Assembly (NCBI GenBank): GCA_023525975.1
Contig: CM042019.1
Location: forward strand, 78,924,344-78,988,343
Direction of reading: 5' to 3'
DNA from: Smallanthus sonchifolius
Taxonomy: Eukaryota; Streptophyta; Magnoliopsida; Asterales; Asteraceae
Length of the DNA stretch: 64,000 nt
Part shown: one piece after another, positions 11,132-22,407 of the stretch
Numbering within the stretch: the stretch's first letter is position 1
Layout: each line of letters opens with the position of its first letter
The notes under the pieces: model-generated
Seen by the model: the letters and a program-made list of their open reading frames with translations, nothing else
Told to the model about the DNA's origin: nothing
Database searches by the model: none
Made by a program: the position numbers and the translations under genes

Positions 11132-13084
11132 ATGTAGGTTAGCTTTCACATGGACACGGACCCGCCAGGGTTTGATGAGACGTTTCCAACGCCGCTAGAA
11201 TAAGATAAATCGGTGTTCGTTTGACCCATTTCTTAGCATTTCTTACCGAAAAACCACTTTTTAGTGGAACCTTTATATCTATATAGGGTAGAGATCCTAT
11301 CAAAACCCACTCTTAGATTAAAAACCCTAAAACCCATTAGAGCCAATCAGATTTTGACACCTATCTTTTTACTTTACCTTAAGTTAAGGGTATTATGGAC
11401 ATTTCAACCTCAATTCACATTTTCGAAGATCTGCTCATTTCTGCATAAGTCTGCTGTACCTTCCTTCCATCCTTCTATGTTCACTACACAAGATCCAATG
11501 TTCACTGCTTTATCAATACTAGGAAAGTTTTATAAAATAAGGTACAACAACAAATATTAAATTAATATCCAAATTAATTCTACTACTTTAATTACCACAA
11601 ATTAAGCATAAAACATAGCATTCAGTACAAAATAGTTTTATCCAACAGAGGATGACTTCCACACAAATAAAACTTAATCAGAAAGACATAATAAATCCAT
11701 TAATTAATTATCCACCAGAATCTAGAATCTTTTTTTCAAAACTACTTCTTCAAGCGAGTTGCTTTCAACACTTTCTATTTTTTCCTCAGGTATTTTGCGA
11801 AGATCTATTTCTGTAAACAAAAAATAACACAAAAAAAGTTAACAACCTATTTTTGACATGTAAAATAGCTAAGTTAAAACACTTTAGCAGGTTACACCAA
11901 TGTAATCATACAGCTAAAATTGGGTTTTTATTTCACTTACAACTTTGTATGGAGTGTCTTTATTATACCTAGATTAAGTATACACTAATGTAACTTAGAT
12001 TAGGTAATTTCTAAACATTTACACTAATGAATAAATTGTACGAACCATGTAATTTCTAAACATTTACACTAATAAAAATTATCACACACCGATGTAAATA
12101 ATTGTAACTACTATATTTTGGTTTTTTTTAAACACACTTGAAACCTCATGAAACTCGCATGTGAATAAGTATAGGTATATCAACAAATAGTATTTCCATT
12201 TATTTTTTTTAAAACACTTACACTAATGAAAATCTGGTAACACTAATGTAACTTAGATTAAGGTACATTATACCTATTTTTTGGTTAGTCTTGTGTCAGC
12301 CCTATGCTAAAACTAGGTGCACCTAGATCCTCATTGTTCAAAGCCCCCCGACCCCCTTTCTTTTTTTTAAACCATTTACAACATCATCAATCTCGCCTGT
12401 AAATTAGTACATGTATATAATCAATAAACTGTACAGACTATGTAATTTCAAAACATTTACACTAATGAAAATTATCATACACCGATGAAAATAATTGTAA
12501 CTACTATAATTTGGTATATACTATATTTTTTGAAAATGGGTAAATTTTTATATGTTTGACTACCTGTTTTTTATTAAAGTTAACTTTCTGAAAATATAAA
12601 AAAGGAAATTTTATTAAAATCTTCCAAAAAAAAAATTACCACTATCATTTGCTCCCAATTTGTCCACTTGTTGTTCATTATCTATTTACAACAATGTAAA
12701 CAAAAATACTTAAATTTTATGACAAAATTCAACAAAAAATGGTGATACCTTTTTTAAAGTTTTTCTTCTAAGTTAAAATTAGTTTTAGAAGTAGGTAGAA
12801 TAAGGTCCCATGATTTCAAAAGAAATGCAAGTAATTTTAATTACATAAAAACCAGTCATGTCTATAAAACAAATTACAACTATAATCAAATAAATTCAAT
12901 TCTAGGTTTCTACCAAGCTGCAATCAGGAATATCAAAATTCAACAACTGAGACAATTTAAACCACTACTACTTCAATTTCAACAAATAAATGCATAGAGA
13001 ATAGAATCATTCATTTATTTATTTCACAAAATCAATGTAACAAAACATATGAATAAAATCATAAAAATAATTGAATAAACATAC

Positions 13085-13292
13085 AGCTTTGCGGAGTTTC
13101 TTAATCAACGCCATAGGCCTCCTCTTCATACCTCTATGAAACCTACAAATGCACAAATTAAACACAAATAAAAAGCAGATCCAACAAAATCTACAACAAT
13201 TTTGTACAAAACATGCATCAATATACCTTCTGCGAGCACGAGCAGTGAAGAGTTTCACAAGTTCATCAGTGGACATATCAAGCAGAGCATCC
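13085..13292 (-). pseudogene. RPS15: Captured fragment of 40S ribosomal protein S15, copy 2
   Basis: Same structure as copy 1. The exon pieces are at 13292-13227 (LLDMSTDELVKLFTARARRR) and 13142-13085 (KRRPMALIKKLRKA), with the 84-bp intron between them. The first exon keeps ARARRR, where copy 1 has changed to ARAHRR. It lies at the right end of tandem unit 2. Confidence 0.85.
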
Positions 13293-15258
13293 ATGTAGGT
13301 TAGCTTTCACATGGACACGGACCCGACAGGGTTCGATGAGACGGTTCCAACGCCGCTGGAATGAGCTCAATCGGAGTTCGTTTGACCCATTTATTAGCGA
13401 AAAACCACTTATTAGTGGAACCTTTATATATATATATATATATATATAGGGTAGAGATCCTATCAAAACCCACTCTTAGATTAAAAACCCTAAAACCCAC
13501 TAGAACCAATCAGATTTTGACACCTATCTCTTTACTTTACCTTAAGTTAAGGGTATTATGGACATTTCAACCTCAATTCACATTTTCGAAGATCTGCGCT
13601 TTTCTGCATAAGTCTGCTCTACCTTCCTTCCATCATTCTATATATGTTTACTACACAAGATCCAATGTTCATTGCTTTATCAATAGTAGGAAACTTTTAT
13701 AAAATAAGGTACAACAACAAATACTAAATTAATATCCAAATTAATCCTACTGCTTTAATAACCACAAATTAACTATAAAACATAGCATTCAGTACAAAAT
13801 AGTTTTATCCAACAAAGGATGACTTCCACACAAATAAAACATAATAAATCCATTAATTAATTATCCACCAGAATCTAGAATTTTTTGTTTCAAAACTACT
13901 TCTTTAACCCAACTGCTTTCAACACTTTCTATTTTTTTCCTCTTGTATTGTACGAAGATCTATTTCTGTAAACAAAAAATAACACAAAAAAAGTTAACAA
14001 CCTATTTTTGACATATAAAATAGCTAAGTTAAAACACTTTAGCAGGTTACACCAATGTAATCATACAACTAAAATAGGGTTTTTATTTCACTTACAACTT
14101 TGTATGGAGTGTCTTTATTATACCTAGATTAAGTATACACTAATGTAACTTAGATTACACTAATGTAACTTAGATTAGGTAATTTCTAAACATTTACACT
14201 AATGAATAAACTGTACGAACCATGTAATTTCTAAACATTTACACTAATGAAAATTATCACACACTGATGTAAATAATTGTAACTACTATATTTTGGTTTT
14301 TTGTTAAACACACTTGTAACCTCATGAAACTCGCCTGTGAATAAGTATAGGTATATCCACAAATAGTATTTCACTTTATTTTTTTTAAAACAGTTACACT
14401 AATGAAAATCTGCTAACACTAATGTAACTTAGATTAAGGTACATTATACCTGTTTTTGGTTCGTCTTGTGTCAGCCCCATGCTAAAACTTGGTGCACCTA
14501 GATCCTCATTGTTCAAAGTCCCCCCCGTCCCCCTTTCTTTTTTTAAACCCTTTACAACAGCATTAATCTCGCCTGTAAATTAGTACACGTATATATTCAA
14601 TAAACTGTACAGACTATGTAATTTCAAAACATTTACACTAATGAAAATTATCATACACCGATGTAAATGATTGTAACAACTATAATTTGGTATCTACTAT
14701 ATTTTTTGAAAATGGGTTAATTTTTATATGTTTGACTTACTGCTTTTTATTAAAGTTAAGTTTCTGAAAATATAAAAAAGGAAATTTTATTAAAATCTCC
14801 AAAAAAAAATTACCTCCATCATTTGCTCCCAATTTGTCCACTTGTTGTTCATTATCTATTTACAGCAATGTAAACAAAAATACTTAAATTTTATGACAAA
14901 ATTCAACAAAAAATGGTGATACCTTTTTTAAAGTTTTTCTTCTAAGTTAAAATTAGTATTAGAAGTAGGTAGAATAAGGTCCCATTATTTCAAAAGAAAT
15001 GCAAGTAATTTTAATTACATAAAAATCAGTCATGTCTATAAAACAAATTACAACTATAATCAAATAAATTCAATTCTAGGTTTCTACCAAGCTGCAATCA
15101 GGAATATCAAAATTCAACAACTGAGACAATTTAAACCTCTACTACTTCAATTTCATAAAATAAATGCACAGAGAATTTAATCATTCATTTATGTATTTCA
15201 CAAAACCAATGTAACAAAACATATGAATAAAATCATAAAAATAGTTGAATAAACATAC

Positions 15259-15453
15259 AGCTTTGCAGAGTTTCTTAATCAACGCCATAGTCTTCCTCTT
15301 CATACCTCTATGAAACCTACAAATGCACAAATTAAACACAAATAAAAAGCAGATCCAACAAAATCTACAACAATTTTGTACAAAACACGCACCAATATAC
15401 CTTCTGCGAGCACGAGCAGTGAAGAGCTTCACAAGTTCATCAGTGGACATATC
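15259..15453 (-). pseudogene. RPS15: Captured fragment of 40S ribosomal protein S15, copy 3 (cut)
   Basis: Exon pieces at 15453-15401 (MSTDELVKLFTARARRR) and 15316-15259 (KRKTMALIKKLCKA). The first exon is cut at 15453, where the gypsy D LTR starts, so the DALLD part is gone. R-to-C and P-to-T changes in the second exon show decay. Confidence 0.82.
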
Positions 15454-15752
15454 TGTAGGGCCCTTTTTCCCGGGAAACCATACTTGTTGGATTTACTTAT
15501 AAACATAGTCATAAATACTGAACTTAAATTTAAAACATTCGAATTCAATCATTACATAATGTAACATAACATGACAGCGGAAGTGTTAACAATTAAAAAC
15601 ATAACATTGACTTAACATATATAAAAGTGGGATGTCAGTCTCGTGCCGCGTAACCATTACGCCTTCGCACGACCCTTTCTTTCTTTACCTGAAATGTATA
15701 CTAAAAGTCAGCTAATGCTGGTGAGTTCTAGTTTAAAAACAATCATACATAG
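15454..15752 (-). repeat. 3' LTR of gypsy D, distal part
   Basis: It starts TGTAGGGCCC on the plus strand (LTR end GGGCCCTACA in reading direction) and continues with the block GTCAGCTAATGCTGGTG seen in all the gypsy LTRs. It stops at CATAG (15748-15752), the target duplication of the copia block. The LTR resumes at 29958. Confidence 0.88.
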
Positions 15753-16241
15753 TGTAGGTCCAGGTAACTCAACTACTGATCGAACTCGTAATATGACGTT
15801 GCTATAACACGAAGTGCGGAATCCTTCATGTTAACATTTGTATACTAACCGACAATTGAAACAACACGCGTAAATAAACTTATCAATTATATTCCAATTC
15901 ACAATGGTTTACAGACTCAATCAGACAATTCTCTCTCTCGGTTCTCTCTGATCTGCGCCCTGTCTAATGACTTTGTAAACCTATATATAGAAAACTGTCC
16001 TGCTGTAAGCGAACTTATTAAGTTCGCCTCTAACAGACTAAGCGAACTTAACAAGTTCGCCTCAATTAGACCTGGGCGAACTTATTAAGTTCGCCTCTGA
16101 TAGACCAGGCGAACTTAACAAGTTCGCCTCTAGGCTCACTAGTAAAACACTTAGTAACTTTAGACATTTACATAACAAAAACACGAAGACATAAAATCTA
16201 ATTATTACAAGCTTTTGTCATTACAAATCTATGTCCTAACA
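15753..16241 (-). repeat. Copia LTR, type C (3' end of composite)
   Basis: 489 bp, TGTTAGGACAT to GGACCTACA in reading direction. A TATA box (CTATATATAG) lies at 15981-15990. Four palindromes of GCGAACTTATTAAGTTCGC type lie just upstream of it at 16010-16132. It is nearly identical to the LTR entered at 63875-64000 but very unlike the LTR at 29458-29952. Confidence 0.88.
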
Positions 16242-16254
16242 GACTCCCCCTTGA
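16242..16254 (-). other. Polypurine tract next to LTR C
   Basis: GACTCCCCCTTGA on the plus strand, i.e. TCAAGGGGGAGTC directly before the LTR start TGTTAGG. It is the plus-strand primer of a copia element. Confidence 0.75.
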
Positions 16255-16282
16255 CAATAGCTTGATCTTCTGTCTTCAGTCT

Positions 16283-19200
16283 TTATCTTGAACTCTTCCA
16301 GTTATCCGGTAGTCTGCTGCCAGCATGCACTCCATATCTTCTGCATATCTCCAAAACTCTTTTGTACTGTAGACCTTGTTCTCTCCATTCATCAGTATAC
16401 ATGATCTCATTCTTTCGCAGCGTCCTCTGATCTTTCTTTGAAAAATTAATAAGATTCATTGCGTCATAGAAACACACAATGACCTTATTATCTTTATCTT
16501 CAATCCTTGCTTCCCTAGTATTAACATCAGCATACCACATTTCATATTCCCAAGAAAGTCTTGAGAAATATTCTTTAATGGTATCTTGTGAATAGCACGC
16601 ACTGGTTTATACTTGTATCTCCAGGTTACTTCCCAGTCTTTGGATCTGTGTTCTTCACTCTCTTTCCCTTCTGTGGTTTCAGTCGATCATACTTTCCTGA
16701 ACTACCTTCTTTCTTTATCAGGTTTGCTATCACATCAGCCAAACCATTCTTCGATCTATTTATGAGTGGCTTTGAAGCTAGACCATTTATTTCACACCTC
16801 GGCAAAGTATTGAAATATTTGATCCTCGGCTTTAAGTATTGAACACCGTCAGATCGTTTGATTGCAAATAATTTTGATTCACCCTCATAGAACCAACTTA
16901 TGATCCTTCCTACACACTGCTCTTTATTCACATAAATCTCTTTCTGAGCAGGTTGTGCTGGAGACTTGGGTAGCACCTTCATCCAACTGTTTACAACTTC
17001 TCTCCACTGTTCTCGTGTCATCCCTGTATCTCTGTACATCACAGGTTCTTCCTTAATCTTCGGAGACTCAGTGTGAGTAGTTTCAGTTTCAACACCTTTA
17101 TTGGATTGACTTGACTCATCATCAGTATCCATCTTTGAATCAGCTGTATCATCAGGCAGTGTGACGTCTTCAACAGAGTCCATAGAATCAGTTATTCCGT
17201 CATAAGAGAACTCAGGAATAACATCATCCTGGATGAAGTTATAAGGCACTGTAAGACCATCACAACCTTCATAAGTAACACTATCTTTTTCTTTCTCTAT
17301 TTCAATCTCTACTATTTCTCGTTCTTCTATCTCAGTATCTGACATATCATCTTCCATGTCATTGAATAAATCGTCAATGTCATCAAGACATTCAATCTTT
17401 TCAGCTTCCTCTTTTTCTGAATCTTGAAAGAATTCTAATAACAGAATTTCTTCATCATTAGTACCAGTAGTATCTTTGTTTCCTTCAAGTGATTGTGATG
17501 TTGACTCCCCCTGAACCTTTGATATAGGATTAGCGTCAGTGTATTGACGATCACCCTTAATATTTCCAGCAGGATCATTGTCTTCATCATCACGTCTTTG
17601 AATTGATTCTGTGTGACAAGTATCAGGTATCCTCAACTCCCCCTGAGCGTCAAGACGCTGAACGAGTTTGGAAACTAATGCTTGCATATCAGCAATCTAT
17701 TGAGCTTGAGTCTGAATCACCAGCTGCCGTTGTGAATCAGTAGACACAAGAGTGTTTACCTGTGTTTGTAGAGAAAGCACTTAAGATTCAAGGAAAGTAA
17801 TCCTGTCAGAATCAGAAGGCTTTGACGGACCAACTGTTGATTGTGGAATAGAAGGACTTGAAGTAGTAGGAATGACTGGAGGAACAGGAGTATAAACTGG
17901 AGATGGATCCTTAGATCTTGGAGGAGTAATTATCAAAGAAGCAACAAAATTAGCATCCTCGACTCCTTGAGAAGATTTTGCAGCAGCAATTGATGCAGAC
18001 TTTAACTTTTGACGTGTAGGATCTGGATTAAAGTCACTATCAGTGTTAGAACTTTCATCGACCAAAGATCTTTTACCAAGTACTGATCCGGAAGGAGGAT
18101 CCCGAACAGACTTTCGTCTTGGTCGTCTGGCTTGAGATTTAATGCGTTTTCCAGAATTAGCCAGTGGAATAGCAGCCAACCGTTCATAATGACCTGAGGA
18201 AAAATCCCTAGATTCATCAGAATCAGTGCTGTCATCATCAGATGATATCGTATCACTTGAGCTGGAACTAGAATCAGCTTCTGTCACCACATTCCCTTCT
18301 GTTTCATGACTGGGCGAGTTCACAGCATCATCAACGAAATCATCCATATTCATTCCTAGATCGTGATCAAGGTCATGAACGACCTCTTCTTGAACTGGTT
18401 CCTGAATAGGTATATCAACTGCAGCTTGTGGAATAGGAACTTGTTCAGGAATATGAATTTGTTGTTGTTCAGGAACTTGTACTTGTGCGGGTTGTTGTTG
18501 TTGTGGTTGTTGTTGTTGTTGCACATTAATTCCTCGAGCTTGAACAAGTTCATCAGGATGAAACCAGTTGTCAATCGGTGGTGCAACATAAGCAGGATTG
18601 ATTAAGTGCCCAAACAATGGAGTGTTGACTGGAATCAATGCAGCATTCTGCTGTTTTACCTTCGTACAGTCGGTAAAGATACGTTTTGACATTGGAGTCA
18701 ACGTTAATCTTATTGGATATTGTGGAAGATCAGGAATAAGATGATTGAGTATCATTTGAATAAACCGAGGATACATCAAGAAACCTTGACCTTCAGCTGG
18801 ATTAATCTGCATTACCATCTCCCGATAGAAATAAAGAGGAAAATTGAATCGTTTATTCAATGTTAAGGCCACCATTGCTGTTTGAAGAGCCATTTTCAAT
18901 CCATCGGTACCAGCTTTTCGCGGAGAGATGCATTGAATAATCACATGCATAAAATACCTCCATTCACCAACTAATTCACCTTTCTGAGCTTGGGTATCAT
19001 TTTGTTTCCCACGATATCCCATCCGTTGAAAACAACCCATAATAAGAGTGCTAGGATAAGATATTGGATCGTCAGCATTTCCACCCAAATCAAGAGCAGC
19101 ACGAATCGTCTCTTCAGAAATTGCAATCTCAGTATTGTTTACTGTTGCACGAAGTACATGCGGTTCCACGTCAATATCTTGATGTACCGTATCCCAGAAT

Positions 19201-19361
19201 TGCTGTATATACACCAAGCTGATATAGGGATCTGTAGATAAGGCAACATGCAGTCGTGATCGATTCAGAAAATTTATGATGCCTTGAAAATGAACTGCTT
19301 TTGGCATGTTAGGATCTAACAATGCCACTTGATTATGTTTATATTCGACACGACGAGCCAT
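16283..19361 (-). pseudogene. Env-like / 3' ORF of Sirevirus-type copia element
   Basis: A long frame downstream of where pol would be, as in Sireviruses, some of which carry an env-like gene there. The N-terminal part (19361-17781, 526 residues) begins MARRVEYKH and has a globular region of about 240 residues (HFQGIINFLNRSR, FRIQQFWDT-like IQQFWDTVHQ, ISEETIRAALDL, FLMYPRFIQMILN). A Q-rich tract, an acidic serine stretch and a basic patch (RRPRRKS) follow. Two in-frame stops at 17781-17783 (TAA) and about 17698 (TAG) both look like mutated glutamine codons in a coiled-coil-like segment, and the frame continues to 16626. A further piece, 16540-16283 (WYADVNTREARI), is probably the decayed end. 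I see no convincing signal peptide or membrane segment, so 'env-like' refers to position only. Function unknown. Confidence 0.72.
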
Positions 19362-20156
19362 CTGTCAAAGTATTGGACAACACAACAAACATTAGTACAC
19401 TTACACATATATGAAACACACATTTAATAATACACAAAAAATAAAAAATAAAAATTTTTAAAAAATTTTCAAACAAAAAATTTTTTCAACAAAAATCACA
19501 AGTCCAAATCCTTACTGACCCCTAGGCGAACTTAATAAGTTCGCTTAGTAGTGCAAGAGGCGAACTTATTAAGTTCGCCTGACAAGTTCGCTTCGAACAA
19601 GTTCGCGTGGAACAAGTTCGCCTGAACCTGTGACGATTCAAATTCAAACACAGATTAGCAAATGTCATCGAATCAAGATAAAATCATGAAAGAAACATTG
19701 AAAATCAGTCGAATACCAATTTACAACCAAATATGATCAATTTTATATTTCGGTCAAAATTAGGTCTAAAACCGTCCTTTGAAATGTTCGACAAAAAACC
19801 GAGACTAAAATCAACAAATACACACAATCTACCGGATGAAATTCAACGAAAGTACCTTAGTTGAATTCGCAATTCAATTTGGATTAAGATTCAACCAGTA
19901 ATCAACTCCAAGAACAACGTTTTAAAAATTTTGAAAAATTTGGGCAAGTTCGCCAAAACCGGAGGAAGACGATGAACTGATAAGTTCGCCTGATTAAACC
20001 CTTATTCAGATTAAGTTCTCTTAATTAGGCGAACTTGTTAAGTTCGCTTAACAAGCCTTCGGCGAACAAGATAAGTTCGCTTCACCCTAGACAAAAGATT
20101 AAGTTCGCTTCATTGTTTTAAGCGAACTTATTAAGTTCGCTTCACTGTACACAGGC
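19362..20156 (-). promoter_or_regulatory. Leader-like region with GCGAAC palindromes upstream of the env-like frame
   Basis: No gene. It carries a T-rich/A-rich stretch followed by GCGAACTTAATAAGTTCGC palindromes at 19523-19625 and about 19990-20160. This is the same layout as the untranslated leader of the gag gene at 28871-29443. The sequence just before the ATG (TTTGACAG/ATGG) could serve as a splice acceptor. It may be the leader of a deleted element in which gag-pol was lost, or a leader used for a separate env-like transcript. Both are inferences. Confidence 0.5.
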
Positions 20157-20464
20157 GAACTTAATTGCTTTTCAACCTTTTTGTCTTGAACAAAAATTTT
20201 ACCAACTTCATCCTGTCAAATCTTGAACTTCCGTCAGCAACACATGTTCGATCCAATCCCGAACAATTTTAATAAAAGTTTAGAATTTTCATGGAAAATA
20301 AAAAACAAACGAACTTAATTGCTTTTCAACCTTTTTGTCTTGAACAAAAATTTTACCAACTTCATCCTGTCAAATCTTGAACTTCCGTCAGCAACACATG
20401 TTCGATCCAATCCCGAACAATTTTAATAAAAGTTTAGAATTTTCATGGAAAATAAAAAACAAAA
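20157..20464. repeat. Perfect 154-bp tandem duplication
   Basis: 20157-20310 is repeated at 20311-20464 (starting GAACTTAATTGCTTTTCAAC) with no difference that I can see over the full unit. It contains no gene. It follows directly on the last GCGAAC palindrome half. Perfect identity means a very recent event or an assembly artefact. Confidence 0.88.
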
Positions 20465-20573
20465 TCTTTTTGAATTTTATCTATACAAACATAATCACAT
20501 ATTTTTGACTTTTATCTGAATAAACCGAAATCACATATTTTTGGTTTTTATCTGTACAAACTGAAATCACATA
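20465..20573. repeat. Short ~38-bp repeats with ATCACATATTTTTG
   Basis: Three degenerate copies of a unit with TTTTATCTGTACAAACTGAA and AATCACATA, with relatives at 21068-21160. No gene. They lie between the perfect duplication and the truncated LTR. Confidence 0.6.
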
Positions 20574-20737
20574 TTAAGTTCGCCTCTGATAGACTTAAGC
20601 GAACTTATTAAGTTCGCCTCTGATAGACCAGGCGAACTTATTAAGTTCGCCTCTGATAGGCTAGACGAACTTATTAAGTTCACCTCTAGCAGAACTTACA
20701 CATAATTTTATCAACAGTTACAAAACATGTCATAACA
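20574..20737 (-). repeat. Truncated copia LTR, type B, inside the composite
   Basis: In reading direction it starts TGTTATGACATG after a polypurine tract (TTAAAGGGGAGTC at 20738-20750) and matches the first ~160 bp of the LTR at 29458-29952, including several GCGAAC palindromes. It stops abruptly inside a palindrome arm at about 20574. It marks the original 3' end of the element that owns the gag and pol. Confidence 0.85.
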
Positions 20738-20750
20738 GACTCCCCTTTAA

Positions 20751-22407
20751 CTGTTGCTAACAATTCTATCAATTACAAGTCAAAGACTCTAAGACTAAGA
20801 CATAATATTTTCAAGCTCGTTGTCACCAGAATATGCTCCAACAGACCCCCCTTGACAACAGCTTTAGAAGATTGTCATCCGTCTTCATATATCATCAAAC
20901 ACATTGTAGTCTTTGTCTTGTTCATCTGCACACTCTCTCTTTCTATCTAGAAGAAAACTTGGGAGAAGGACCCCTTGTCAACTTCTGTCTGCAATTTTTA
21001 GTTTTTGCAAAGGAGAACAACCAAGAATAACCAACAATTAAGATTTCCATGGAAGCTGGAAAAATAAAATCTTTTTGGTTTTTCAAACATAAGAAAGACA
21101 AAATCTTTTTGGTTTTTCTCTGTACAAACTGAAATGTAAAATACAAAATCACATCTTTTTGGTCGAACATCACGAGTAAGAAGATCATATCAGTATATAT
21201 GAGATATCAATCACACATCTTGGATATAAAATCCATATAATATCAAATGGTATCCTATGTCATTCTTTCAAGCCTTGACAAATCAAACCAATATCTTTCA
21301 ACATTATCACACTCTATCTTTTCAAGACTTTCATATTGCATGTTATGATACGCGATAAACATTCAAAGAAAATAGGATCAGGCTATGACACACAAATTTA
21401 AATTGTCAATATTATAAGATTTGAAACTAAAGCATCTCATTCCCACTTTCTTGTGAGTTAAGGTACCATTTAAAGTATGAAATACAACGTGTACCCCACT
21501 AGTATGCCAACAGAAAGTAAATGCACTATCTTCAAGACATATGAGATTTTACTAAAGATTATCCGAATTTCCAGAATGAGGAGACATCACTTAGCACATG
21601 AATAGCAGAATCCAAATTGGATTGTATAGGAATCAATGAGATTCAGAATCGAATGATTCAATGTCTTGGCTTATATATGTGGAATCATAAGATTCAGGTA
21701 CGTGGATCCAACTGTTATCTAGATTATGAATTCAATGGAATCAGTAAAGATGATTTATCAATATGATCCAAGGGCTAGTATATGTTTGACAGATGTTGTC
21801 AAGTACATATCTTGATTATACTTCAAATTGCATGCTTTTTGGGACATGGGCACTGAAGCAAATCGAATGAATAGTGCTAAGGACATAACCCGAAACTGAT
21901 CTTAGAGGAAAATCTTTATTAAAAGCTAATATTCTTTATCTGATAGAGATCTTTTAACAAACACACCCAGACATAAAATGGATTTAAATCACACATGTAA
22001 TCATATTATATTTAATTTTCACACTACTATTAGTTTCAAAACGCTTTTAGCCTATTGACAATTCAAGTTTCAAATTTTATACACAAATTTTAAAACAAAT
22101 TATCAAGAATAGAGCATTCACAACACTATCATTTCTTATTTATGCAGACTTTGAAATTTTGATCAAATCAACTTATCTTAATCAATCATAAATCAAGGTC
22201 TACTAAGGTCGTGTGAAATGAACTAATCACTGATGTACTATCATTTCTTCTGTAACCTCAAATGATGTCAAATTTTATATTTTTCAATTTGTTTTGACTT
22301 TTTATAAATTAAATTTTTGACTGAAAATGTAAATGCAGAAATGTAATAAAGCAACAAAAGAACTTAAAAAACAACATTTTCCATGAAACTCTGATTTTGA
22401 AAAGCTC
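20751..22407 (-). other. Non-coding region between copia pol and truncated LTR
   Basis: About 1.65 kb of AT-rich sequence with no credible gene on either strand. In Sireviruses an env-like frame may sit here. None is recognisable, although a second polypurine-like tract (GACCCCCCTTGACAACAG region at 20845-20862) resembles another 3' terminus and hints at a further recombination scar. Confidence 0.6.

Larger units (their letters stand above)
8997..15453 (+). repeat. Three tandem ~2.17 kb units, each with a partial S15-capturing TIR transposon
   Basis: Units start at 8997, 11168 and 13329 (AGGGTTTGATGAGACG type) and the third is cut at 15453 by the LTR of D. Each unit has about 108 bp of unknown sequence ending in a short TA tract, then a transposon left end GGGTAGAGATCC (9105, 11286, 13449), about 1.9 kb of AT-rich sequence with repeated ACACTAATGTAACTTAGATT motifs, a minus-strand piece of a ribosomal protein S15 gene, and finally about 30 bp of gypsy gag (TTAGCTTTCACATGGACACG). 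The units are very similar. The gag scrap at each unit end shows that the tandem copies share one rearranged ancestor. No other gene is seen in the AT-rich parts. Confidence 0.85.

Noticed and set aside
10846..11133. A 95-residue open frame, repeated at 13019, 15181 and 36315
   Set aside because: It is the S15 exons read through the intron and the next intron. The middle part (FVQNCCRFCWICFLFVFNLC) is intron sequence, not a membrane protein.
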